The translations under genes were made by a program, and so were the position numbers. A DNA stretch of 64,000 nt from Amaricoccus macauensis_A (lineage in GTDB: Bacteria > Pseudomonadota > Alphaproteobacteria > Rhodobacterales > Rhodobacteraceae). Where the stretch lies: assembly GCF_049800915.1 (NCBI RefSeq), contig NZ_JBNAFY010000010.1, positions 62,001 through 126,000 on the forward strand, read 5' to 3'. Below the pieces are notes generated by a model. It searched no databases. It was not told the DNA's origin and saw nothing but the letters and a program-made list of their open reading frames with translations. Numbering within the stretch: position 1 is the first letter of the stretch; every line of letters starts with the position of its first letter. Of the stretch, positions 17,128 through 24,076 are shown one piece after another.

Positions 17128-18081
17128 ATGTCGATCACGGAAAACCTGCTCAAGCGCAAATTGCAGCAGGGCGGGGTGGCCCGCTCCCCCCTACCCGAAC
17201 CGGACTTCATCGGTGAGACCTTCGCGCGCCAGTTGGAAGAAGGGTTTCGCCCGCTGGTCAAGACCATGGTCAGCGCCATGGTGCTCGAATGCAAGATCAT
17301 CAAGCTGGCAGATGCAATTCAGGACATCTCGGTTCCCACCATGCTCGGTCTTGCCGAGGTCGAGGATACCAAGGCGCAGGGGCTTCTGGCCGTCGATACC
17401 GATCTCGCCTACCACCTGATCGACCTGATGCTGGGGGGCGACCACGCTTCGGCCCCTGTCCCGATTACCCGCTCCTTCACCAGTATAGACATGGCGCTCT
17501 GCCGGCTGCCGCTCGAGGCACTGGCGAATGCCTTCATGGGGGCGGTCGCAAGTTGTTTCGGACGCCCCGTTACCCGAAGCCTCGACATTGTTGGCCAGCG
17601 CCAGGATATCACCCAGGTCCGGATTGCCCCGGACTACGTGGACGTGCTGGTCTACAACATTGCACTCGACATCGGAGAAGCCGCCCGGGCCGGGAACCTG
17701 CAGCTTGTTCTGCCCCTGGCCACGCTTGATGCGATCCGCGCCGCGGTTCAGGACGAAGTCCCGGACGAACATGCAAGCCAGGCGCAGGACCTGTGGAAGA
17801 TCCAGATGCGCCGCGCCGCCGTAACCTCCCCGGTCGTCATCAACGCCGTTCTTCACCGCAAGAAACTGACGATTGCCGCGCTGGAGGCGCTCAAACCCGG
17901 CGACGTCCTTGAAATTCCCGCCAGCGCGCCGGACAATGTCGGTCTCATGGTTTCCCAGCCCGGAGAAAAGACCGCGCAGATTGCCGCCGGAAAGCTCGGC
18001 ATCTTCCAGGGAAACAAGGTGGTGAAGCTTGACGAAGCAGTGGACCGGCGCGTCCACGAACAGCTCAAACCGCTTCTCTGA
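17128..18081 (+). CDS. fliM: FliM-family flagellar motor switch protein (atypical N-terminus)
   Basis: A 317-residue protein. The middle domain has VDTDLAYHLIDLMLGG then ITRSFTSIDMAL, as in FliM. The C-terminal SpoA (surface presentation) domain runs from about 235 (VVINAVLHRKKL ... ALKPGDVLEIP ... GKLGIFQGNKVVKL). FliM is the C-ring protein to which CheY-P binds. Here the N-terminus (MSITENLLKRKLQQ) lacks the usual EIDALL-type CheY-binding peptide. No other flagellar gene is in the window. It follows cheD by 186 bp on the same strand, with GAGAAAGG before ATG 17128, and may have its own promoter. Confidence 0.85.
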   Translation: MSITENLLKRKLQQGGVARSPLPEPDFIGETFARQLEEGFRPLVKTMVSAMVLECKIIKLADAIQDISVPTMLGLAEVEDTKAQGLLAVDTDLAYHLIDLMLGGDHASAPVPITRSFTSIDMALCRLPLEALANAFMGAVASCFGRPVTRSLDIVGQRQDITQVRIAPDYVDVLVYNIALDIGEAARAGNLQLVLPLATLDAIRAAVQDEVPDEHASQAQDLWKIQMRRAAVTSPVVINAVLHRKKLTIAALEALKPGDVLEIPASAPDNVGLMVSQPGEKTAQIAAGKLGIFQGNKVVKLDEAVDRRVHEQLKPLL

Positions 18082-18111
18082 ACACGCCCTTTTCCCCGCT
18101 CCATCCTCTCT

Positions 18112-18137
18112 GGAATGTTCCGCATGCGGAACATTCC
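18112..18137. promoter_or_regulatory. parS: Perfect 26-bp palindrome, probable parS centromere site 1
   Basis: GGAATGTTCCGC joined to ATGCGGAACATTCC reads the same on both strands. Its inner 22 bp differ from the palindrome inside parB (21079-21100) only at the two central bases (AT versus GC). It lies in the short gap between the convergent fliM and repA 3' ends. Shared perfect palindromes around a rep/par module are the expected form of a ParB-binding site; a terminator role for the two genes is also possible. Confidence 0.7.
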
Positions 18138-18174
18138 GCCTGCTCTTCGGGAAATGCTCCCCCGTTCCCTTCCC

Positions 18175-19206
18175 TCAGGTGAGGGGCGCTCTCTGCGCAC
18201 GGGCACGTGCAAAGGCCACGAACGCCGCTTCCGGGCGGCGCAAAGGCGGCTTTCCGGAGGCCCGCCAGTGGCGCAGCCATTCCGCCTCGAGCCAATACGG
18301 ATCGTACCCCGGGGCTGCGGCTCGCACCCGCTCGTAAACCTCTGCCGAAAGACGAGGCGCCTCCCCTGCCCCATCGAGAAGCTCTGCACGGGCACATACC
18401 CGCACCACATCCCCTTCGAGAAGCGAAAGGCTGTAGTCGGGAAGTCCGTCCTGCGCCTCCATGTCGCGGATCATCTTGCGGAACACCCGGCGCGGAGAGG
18501 TCGATCCAGACTTCTTCAGCAGAAGCTCCAGGCCGATCCGCCATTCCGCCTGCCGGCCGCAATGCTTGCGCGCAATCTCATAGACCCGTCGCTCCAGGGG
18601 CTTGCGAAGCCGGAAATAATCCCTGTGCAACGTCAGAACGGATTTCGAAAGCACCGAGCGATAGATCCAGTCCGACAGCGTCACCGTCACCAGCATCATC
18701 CGCCCGCCGCGCGCCTTGCGCAGGATCTCCCAACTGTCGATCAACCCGAAACCGCGCGTGCTCTCCACTCCGCCGGTCTCGATATTGGTCACAATCCGCG
18801 TGCCCGATAGTCGCTCCAAGGCCTCGCGAAGCCGCCGGTACCCGTCACCGCTGGTCTCGCGCCGAGTGGCTACGAGCAGATCATGCGCCCTCAGATGCAG
18901 TACCGGCGACGTGGGCCGACCGGCATTGACCGCCCCCATGAGTTGGCTGATGCAAAAGATCAGAATGTCCTTGTCATGGATCGTCGCGAGCCCCTTCACC
19001 GAAGGCGTGATCTCGATCATCGCCTCTCCGTGCTCATAACGCAGGATACGCCGGTCCGGACGAGTGGCCAGAGTAAAAAGCGGATGCTCCATTGTGGCCA
19101 TGTCATCCTTGGGCGCGGCCCAGGGAAGATCGCAGATGAAAAAATCGCCCGCGGCCTGCGACGCAGGAATTGCTCCCCCGCCTTGCTCGATATCGGTCTG
19201 CCCCAT
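18175..19206 (-). CDS. repA: Plasmid replication initiator RepA (RPA family)
   Basis: A 343-residue initiator. The segment FFICDLPWAAPKDDMATMEHPLF is followed by DKDILIFCISQLMG, FGLIDSWEI and LRKPLERRVYEIARKHCG, all characteristic of the replication initiator protein A family found on alphaproteobacterial plasmids. It binds origin repeats and loads the replication machinery. ATG 19206 is used; no good ribosome-binding site is visible, and an inverted repeat at 19208-19224 abuts it, which would allow self-repression. It is divergent from parA across a 418-bp origin-like region, the usual roseobacter RepA-type arrangement. Confidence 0.9.
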   Translation of the reverse strand: MGQTDIEQGGGAIPASQAAGDFFICDLPWAAPKDDMATMEHPLFTLATRPDRRILRYEHGEAMIEITPSVKGLATIHDKDILIFCISQLMGAVNAGRPTSPVLHLRAHDLLVATRRETSGDGYRRLREALERLSGTRIVTNIETGGVESTRGFGLIDSWEILRKARGGRMMLVTVTLSDWIYRSVLSKSVLTLHRDYFRLRKPLERRVYEIARKHCGRQAEWRIGLELLLKKSGSTSPRRVFRKMIRDMEAQDGLPDYSLSLLEGDVVRVCARAELLDGAGEAPRLSAEVYERVRAAAPGYDPYWLEAEWLRHWRASGKPPLRRPEAAFVAFARARAQRAPLT

Positions 19207-19624
19207 GAAACGGTAGTTCCGTTTTCTATCGTGGTTTCGGTGACACCGAGCCTATGGAGGCCGGACGTTTGCCGCAACGTTTGTTTCGGGGTTCCAGATT
19301 CACTCGCTCGTGGTTTCGGAATCGGATAAACGTGGTTCCAGATTCACCTGGTCCTCTCGAAAGATCCACTACCTGAATAAAAACAGACAGTTCTTTGCCC
19401 CAGCAAATTTCGTAACACTAGAAATAACACGCAATAACACCTTCAAAGAAAATTCTCTCAAATTCGACAGACCTCCAAGGCATTCGGAAAACAGGCTTTT
19501 TCAAAGAAAATTTCCCCGGTGTCCTATTTCATGTTCCATGTGCTGCGAATCATGATACATTGAAGAAAAGAGAGCACATGCGGGAATTCAAACCCCGCAA
19601 TCCGGTGAGAGCAGGTCCACGCAA
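19207..19624. other. oriV: Probable origin of replication (oriV) between repA and parA
   Basis: A 418-bp gene-free region with a repeat-rich GC half beside repA and an AT-rich half beside parA. AAACGG-TAGTT-CCGTTT (19208-19224) abuts the repA start. CGTGGTTTCGG occurs at 19230-19240 and 19309-19319. GGTTCCAGATTCAC occurs at 19290-19303 and 19334-19347. The AT-rich part (about 19376-19515) has AATAACAC at 19423-19430 and 19433-19440, exactly one helical turn apart, and TTCAAAGAAAATT at 19442-19454 and 19500-19512. This combination of iteron-like repeats and an easily melted tract fits an origin, and the parA promoter must lie at its right end. Confidence 0.75.
19230..19347. repeat. Iteron-like direct repeats next to repA
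   Basis: Two direct repeats are interleaved: CGTGGTTTCGG (19230, 19309) and GGTTCCAGATTCAC (19290, 19334; 44 bp apart). The second copy of the latter is preceded by CGT, making CGTGGTTCCAG, a relative of the first repeat. They are the best candidates for RepA-binding sites. Confidence 0.6.
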
Positions 19625-21034
19625 ATGTCTCAGGCTTCCGAGGATTCCCTTCCCCCCTATTTCAACATCTCTCCGGATACGGCTCTAGCGGAGCAGGGAG
19701 ATCCGGTTGGCACCGGCGACTTCGCCGAGATCGCATCCCTTTGCGCCCGGGGCCGGGACGATCTCCTGAGCCGGGGTCACGGGGTGGAGGGCCGCAAGAC
19801 ACTCCGCATGTTCTCCACCTGGGAGATCACCAAATATCTGATTCCGGTTGCCCCGGCCCATTTTCGGCGGGTGCTGCGGGCAAACCCGAACCTGCCCCAG
19901 GGCAAGGCCGAAACCGAGGGTGGCGCCAAATGGTTCACCCTCGACGAGGTTCAGCGGCTGCGGGCCCATTTTGCCGCGGAAGGGTCACGGACCAAGGAAT
20001 ACCGCCCCTGGCGTCCGAAGGGGCTGCCCGCGAAGATCACCGCCATTGCCAATTTCAAGGGCGGTGTCGGCAAGACCTCTACCGCGGCCCATCTAGCCAT
20101 GTCCGCCGCCCTCGACGGCTACCGGGTCCTGGTGATCGATCTCGACAGCCAGGGCTCGATGACCTCGATCTTCGGCGGCAAGGTTGAGGACGAGTGGAAC
20201 ACTGTTTTCCCGCTCATTGCCCGCGATTACGCACTTGGGCTGCGCGAGGAGAACCGTCGCCGGGTCGAGCGCGGGGATCCGCCACAACCTCTGGACGACA
20301 TGCTCGAGACCTCCCTCAAGAAGACGGCTCAGGATGTCATCCAGCCGACCCATTGGCCGAATATCGACCTCATCGGCGCCCAGCTCAATCTCTACTGGGC
20401 AGAGTTCCAGATCCCCGTCTGGCGGATGGGTCTGCGGAGCTGGAAACTCTGGGAGGCGCTCACGGGCGCGCTGGAGCGCGACGGGGTGCTCGCACAATAC
20501 GACGTGGTCATTCTCGATACGCCCCCTGCGCTCGGCTATCTCACCATCAACGGGTTGGCCGCTGCCGACATTTTGCTGGTGCCGCTCGGGGCTAGCTTTC
20601 TGGAGTTCGATTCCACGGGCCGTTTCTTCGACATGCTGCACTCCACCTTTCAGTCGATCGAGGAAGGCGAGAACCTCGCCGCCCGCGCTCTTGGTCGGCC
20701 CGAGACCCATTTCGAGTGGGATGCGGTACGTGCGGTCGTCACCCGCTATGACGGCGCCCAACAAGCCGAGCTCGCAGCGCTGATGCAGGCCTATCTCGGC
20801 CGCACGCTCTCGCCCTGGCGGCAGGACTTCACCGCACTGGTCGGCCAAGCTGGCGAACAGGTGAACGGTATCTACGAAGCCGATTACCGCGACTTCAACC
20901 GCGACACCTACGCCCGTGGGCGCCGGACCTTCGATGAGACCTATGCCGGCTTCAAGCGGCTGCTCATCGGATCATGGCGCCGGGACGAGCTGGCCCGCGC
21001 CGAAGAATCTGCTGTCCGGAAGGAGAGCGCCTGA
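19625..21034 (+). CDS. parA: Plasmid partition ATPase ParA (type Ia)
   Basis: A 469-residue Walker-type ATPase. A ~140-residue N-terminal DNA-binding extension (FSTWEITKYLIPVAPAHF) precedes the deviant Walker A motif NFKGGVGKTSTAAHL. VLVIDLDSQGSMTSIF is the A' motif and VVILDTPPALG is Walker B. It segregates the replicon together with ParB and parS, and its N-terminal domain usually represses the operon. ATG 19625 has GAGCAGGTC upstream. Its stop overlaps the parB start as TGATG. It is divergent from repA across the origin. Confidence 0.95.
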   Translation: MSQASEDSLPPYFNISPDTALAEQGDPVGTGDFAEIASLCARGRDDLLSRGHGVEGRKTLRMFSTWEITKYLIPVAPAHFRRVLRANPNLPQGKAETEGGAKWFTLDEVQRLRAHFAAEGSRTKEYRPWRPKGLPAKITAIANFKGGVGKTSTAAHLAMSAALDGYRVLVIDLDSQGSMTSIFGGKVEDEWNTVFPLIARDYALGLREENRRRVERGDPPQPLDDMLETSLKKTAQDVIQPTHWPNIDLIGAQLNLYWAEFQIPVWRMGLRSWKLWEALTGALERDGVLAQYDVVILDTPPALGYLTINGLAAADILLVPLGASFLEFDSTGRFFDMLHSTFQSIEEGENLAARALGRPETHFEWDAVRAVVTRYDGAQQAELAALMQAYLGRTLSPWRQDFTALVGQAGEQVNGIYEADYRDFNRDTYARGRRTFDETYAGFKRLLIGSWRRDELARAEESAVRKESA

Positions 21035-22086
21035 TGGCCCGCCGCCGCCTTTCCCCAACCGTTACCTCGCCTGCCGAAAATGTTCCGCGCGCGGAACATT
21101 CGGGCCAGGGTTCCGCACTGAAGGCCTCCTTCTCCCCCGCCCCGATCGCGCGCGTTGCCGGTGATGCCGCCGAAAGCGCGGCTCTGGCGGAGGTCACCCG
21201 CGAAGTGACCCAAGCCCGCGAAAGTGGGCGCCTGGTGATCGAGTTGCCGCTCGAGGATATCGCACCCGACTATCTCACCCGCGATCGTATTCCGGTCGAA
21301 GACGAGGAAATGGCCGCCCTCCGCACCTCGATCCGCACCCATGGCCAGCGCACGCCCATTGAGGTCACCCCGCTTGGCACGGATGGCCGCGCGGAGGGCA
21401 GCACCCTGCCCTACGGCTTGATCTCCGGCTGGCGTCGGCTTGCCGCCCTCAAGGCGCTCTTCGCGGAAACCGGCGAAGCCCGCTTCGCCACCGTCCAGGC
21501 CCTGATCCGACGGCCCGAGACGGCTCAGGCCGCCTATGTGGCCATGGTCGAGGAAAACGAGATCCGGGTGGGACTCAGCCAGTATGAGCGCGCCCGCGTG
21601 GCCGCTCTGTCGGTCCAGCGCGGCATCTTCGAAACCGAAAAAGCCGCCCTCCTCTCGCTCTTCGCCACGGCGTCCCGTCCGAAGCGCTCCCGCATCCGCA
21701 GCTTTCTCGAAATCTATCATGCGCTCGACGCCCATCTGCGCTTCCCCGCGCATTTGCCTGAGCGGCTCGGACTGAAACTTGTCGAGATGATCCGCGCCGG
21801 CGGCTCGGAGGAGATTACACGGGCGCTGGACCAAGGTAATCCGCAGACACCCGAAGCCGAGCTTGAAATTCTCGAGAACCTGCTTCAGCCCGCTCCGACG
21901 AAGCCACAGCCTGCCCGCACCGCGGCTTCCTCGGAACCCGAGCCGGATTGCATTCTGCCGGATGTGACGCTGGAACAATCGCTCAGTGGCTCGACACTCA
22001 CCCTGAAGCTCAGGGGCAAGGGTGTGACACCTGCGCTCGCGGACGAGATTCGCACCGTGCTCCGGTCCCTGCGAACGGAGATCTGA
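21034..22086 (+). CDS. parB: Partition protein ParB
   Basis: About 350 residues. The ParB/Srx N-terminal domain runs from about 65 (IELPLEDIAPDYLTRDRIPV) through SIRTHGQRTPIEV and LISGWRRLAALKAL. A helix-turn-helix region follows (VEENEIRVGLSQYERARVA), and then an acidic linker and a C-terminal dimerisation segment. It binds parS and activates ParA. ATG 21034 (MARRRLSP) overlaps the parA stop as TGATG, with AGGAG just upstream. Codons 16-23 contain a perfect palindrome that is probably one of its own binding sites. Confidence 0.94.
   Translation: MARRRLSPTVTSPAENVPRAEHSGQGSALKASFSPAPIARVAGDAAESAALAEVTREVTQARESGRLVIELPLEDIAPDYLTRDRIPVEDEEMAALRTSIRTHGQRTPIEVTPLGTDGRAEGSTLPYGLISGWRRLAALKALFAETGEARFATVQALIRRPETAQAAYVAMVEENEIRVGLSQYERARVAALSVQRGIFETEKAALLSLFATASRPKRSRIRSFLEIYHALDAHLRFPAHLPERLGLKLVEMIRAGGSEEITRALDQGNPQTPEAELEILENLLQPAPTKPQPARTAASSEPEPDCILPDVTLEQSLSGSTLTLKLRGKGVTPALADEIRTVLRSLRTEI
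21079..21100. promoter_or_regulatory. parS: Perfect 22-bp palindrome inside parB, probable parS site 2
   Basis: AATGTTCCGCG joined to CGCGGAACATT is self-complementary. It matches the palindrome at 18114-18135 at 20 of 22 positions. It lies about 45 bp into parB. Some plasmid families place parS inside partition genes. Two copies flanking repA-oriV-parA strongly suggest a centromere or partition-autoregulation role. Confidence 0.7.
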
Positions 22087-22124
22087 CCGCCCCCGGATCA
22101 ATGTTCAGATCCTGCCGATATGCA

Positions 22125-22385
22125 CAGCCAGATGATCCGCGAAAGCCCCGGACTTTGGGTGGCAGATTTCGGTTGTGAGCAAAAACCACGCTGATCGGTG
22201 TTTCTGGCGAGATGACGGAAAAACCTGCCAGAACCGGCAAAAGCCGCCGATTGCGCAGCTTGTCACGAACCATCCAACTCGGGATCATCGCGATGTCGCA
22301 TCCGGATCGCGGCATTGAGCCGGCTCTCCGCAAGATCGGCCAAACCGGCGGACATCGAGAAACGGAGCCGTACTTTTGGGTGGCG
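22125..22385 (-). pseudogene. Remnant of a LysR-family regulator
   Basis: Read leftwards, one frame gives IPPFLERHPKVRLRFS, then LADLAESRLNAAIRM, which are landmarks of a LysR substrate-binding domain. It hits a stop at about 22263. The next frame continues with MVRDKLRNRRLL and later NRNLPPKVRGF, the usual end of LysR proteins. There is thus at least one frameshift and an internal loss, and the DNA-binding N-terminus is absent. It abuts a similar fragment of an azoreductase gene on the other strand. Confidence 0.6.
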
Positions 22386-22632
22386 CTCGAGAAAGGGCGG
22401 TATCAACAGTATATCGACCTCATCGATCAGCCAGGGCTGCTCTGGGGGGCTCGATTCGGAGACAGGATATTCCGGTCTCCTGCGGAACAAGCGGGCGGTT
22501 CTGGCTTTGACCAGCGGTGCCTTCGGCCCCGAAATACCGCAGCTGGCCTTCGGCATCGACCACCAGTCGACCCATTTGAAATTCTGGCTCAATCAGGCCG
22601 GAGTGACTGGTATCGAGGAAATTCCCTTCTAG
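22370..22632 (+). pseudogene. Remnant of an AzoR-like FMN azoreductase/quinone reductase
   Basis: One frame gives KGRYQQYIDLIDQPGLLW. A second frame resumes with ETGYSGLLRNKRAVLAL, then AFGIDHQSTHLKFWLNQAGV, and ends normally at 22632. These resemble the C-terminal half of AzoR (GLLxGKKAL, then a DHQ-containing helix). The N-terminal half with the FMN site is missing and the frame is broken, so it cannot be functional. It lies back to back with the LysR remnant, as if one deletion removed the two divergent 5' ends. Confidence 0.6.
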
Positions 22633-22807
22633 CCGGCACTGCTCACCCCGGAACCGGATGCGGCCTTCCACTCTGCCGTTGCCGCAGCGAAAGCCCTGGT
22701 AGCCTGAAGCGGTACCAACCCTGTGGACATGCGTTGTCCCTCGAAGCGCTAGCAGCTGACATGGAACCCGCGCAGCACCTGGGCCTGCATCGGGATGAAG
22801 GGGGTAA

Positions 22808-22897
22808 TGGCGGAGAGAGAGGGATTCGAACCCTCGAGACGGTTTCCCGCCTACACACTTTCCAGGCGTGCGCCTTCGACCACTCGGCCACCTCTCC
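22808..22897 (-). tRNA. tRNA-Ser(GGA)
   Basis: The reverse strand folds as a class II tRNA of 90 nt including an encoded CCA (22808-22810) and a G discriminator. It has acceptor GGAGAGG/TCTCTCC, D arm GCCGAGTGG...GGC, anticodon loop CTGGAAA (anticodon GGA, reads UCC/UCU), a long variable arm, and T arm GAGGGTTCGAATCCCTC. It is intact. It lies beside parB and degraded genes, so it may be a resident essential gene or a former integration target; no integrase is nearby. Confidence 0.95.
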
Positions 22898-23084
22898 AGC
22901 GCGAGCCAGAAATCATTTTCCCGCGTCGTGCGCAAGCCCCCAGAACACTCACGGGCATATCTCTGCGGCAGACCCGCAATGGCAGAGAGTTTGAAGGAGA
23001 AAAAGAAGCAGGGCGCGGATGGGTTTCCAATCCGCGCCCAAAGGCGAATTCGTATGTCTTCCTTCAGTCCCTTTCGGGAAGGCC

Positions 23085-23861
23085 TCAGGCAGAGGCCTTC
23101 TTCCTGCGAAGACGCAGGGCGCCGATGCCGGCCACACCGGTCAGCAGCAGGGCTGCGGCCGGGGGAAGCGGAACCGGCTCCACATTGGCGACCATGGCCG
23201 TGTCGATGCCGAACCCGTCATTGGCCCGATCATGCATGAGAACGACCCGCGTATTCTTTACCATCTCGTCGAGAGTGATCAGCACGAAATGCACGTTGCC
23301 GCTCTTGAGTTTTTTGCCGTTGGCGAGGTCGGAGAACACCTTGTTGCCGACCTTGATGGAGAACTTTCCGCCCACATCCGCGATGTCGGAAACAAAGAAG
23401 CCGATGGTGTTGAACGACTTGTCGCTCTTCACCCGCCATTCCATCTTCTGGTTGTCGTTGCTGTCGAGCCAGTTGTTCCCGATCCCCGTGCTGGACGGCG
23501 TGTTGGAATTGTAGCGGCCCCACTTCATCGAGTTGTCGTTGCGGACCTGAAGCTTGTCTCCGCCATTGAACGAGGACTTGCCCGAACCGGCCTTGCCGCG
23601 CGCGGTGAAGCTGCCGACATTTGTCTTCTTCGGGTTTGCCGACCCGGTGGTACCGTTCCAGGCATCATAGCTGTCGAAGGTCTCGGTGCGCAGGTTGCTG
23701 ACCCGGTGAGATGCCAGATAATCGGACATCTGTGTCTGCGCCTGGGCTGCGTTCTGGCGGCTGTACTTGGTCATTTCAAGGCTGACAGCCCCGGCGGTCG
23801 AAGCCGCCGACAGCGCGGCCACAACCGCCGCACTGCACATGAAAGTGCGTATTCCGAACAT
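23085..23861 (-). CDS. Secreted VPLPA-CTERM sorting-domain protein
   Basis: About 258 residues. An N-terminal signal peptide (MFGIRTFMCSAAVVAALSAA, cut near AGA-VS) leads to a Ser/Asn/Lys-rich extracellular domain. The C-terminus is a textbook sorting tail: the motif VPLPPAA, a hydrophobic helix (LLLTGVAGIGAL) and the basic end RLRRKKASA. Exosortase XrtD, encoded at 40912-42525, recognises the VPLPA class, so this is its probable substrate and a likely matrix or surface protein. ATG 23861 has GGGG about 8 bases upstream; the frame begins earlier but the extension is not signal-like. It is divergent from the large coiled-coil gene. The passenger domain is of unknown function. Confidence 0.88.
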   Translation of the reverse strand: MFGIRTFMCSAAVVAALSAASTAGAVSLEMTKYSRQNAAQAQTQMSDYLASHRVSNLRTETFDSYDAWNGTTGSANPKKTNVGSFTARGKAGSGKSSFNGGDKLQVRNDNSMKWGRYNSNTPSSTGIGNNWLDSNDNQKMEWRVKSDKSFNTIGFFVSDIADVGGKFSIKVGNKVFSDLANGKKLKSGNVHFVLITLDEMVKNTRVVLMHDRANDGFGIDTAMVANVEPVPLPPAAALLLTGVAGIGALRLRRKKASA

Positions 23862-24076
23862 GGCAATTACCCCTTTACCCCTGAAACGTGAATAGTGGAA
23901 ATGTCGCTGCACCGTCAATTCAATTTAATATTAACGTCATACTTGGTAAACGATCACCCCCGCAGGTTCCCCGGCCGCGAGAACTTAATCCGGATGTTCG
24001 AAACATTAACCACGCCCTAACCATTTGGGCCGACTTATGACGTCTAATCTTGGTTAATGCCTGGGGCGCCCTTGTG

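Noticed and set aside
22212..22994. 260-codon plus-strand frame across the tRNA region
   Set aside because: It runs through the tRNA-Ser gene and changes character along its length; the azoreductase-like pieces are split between frames.
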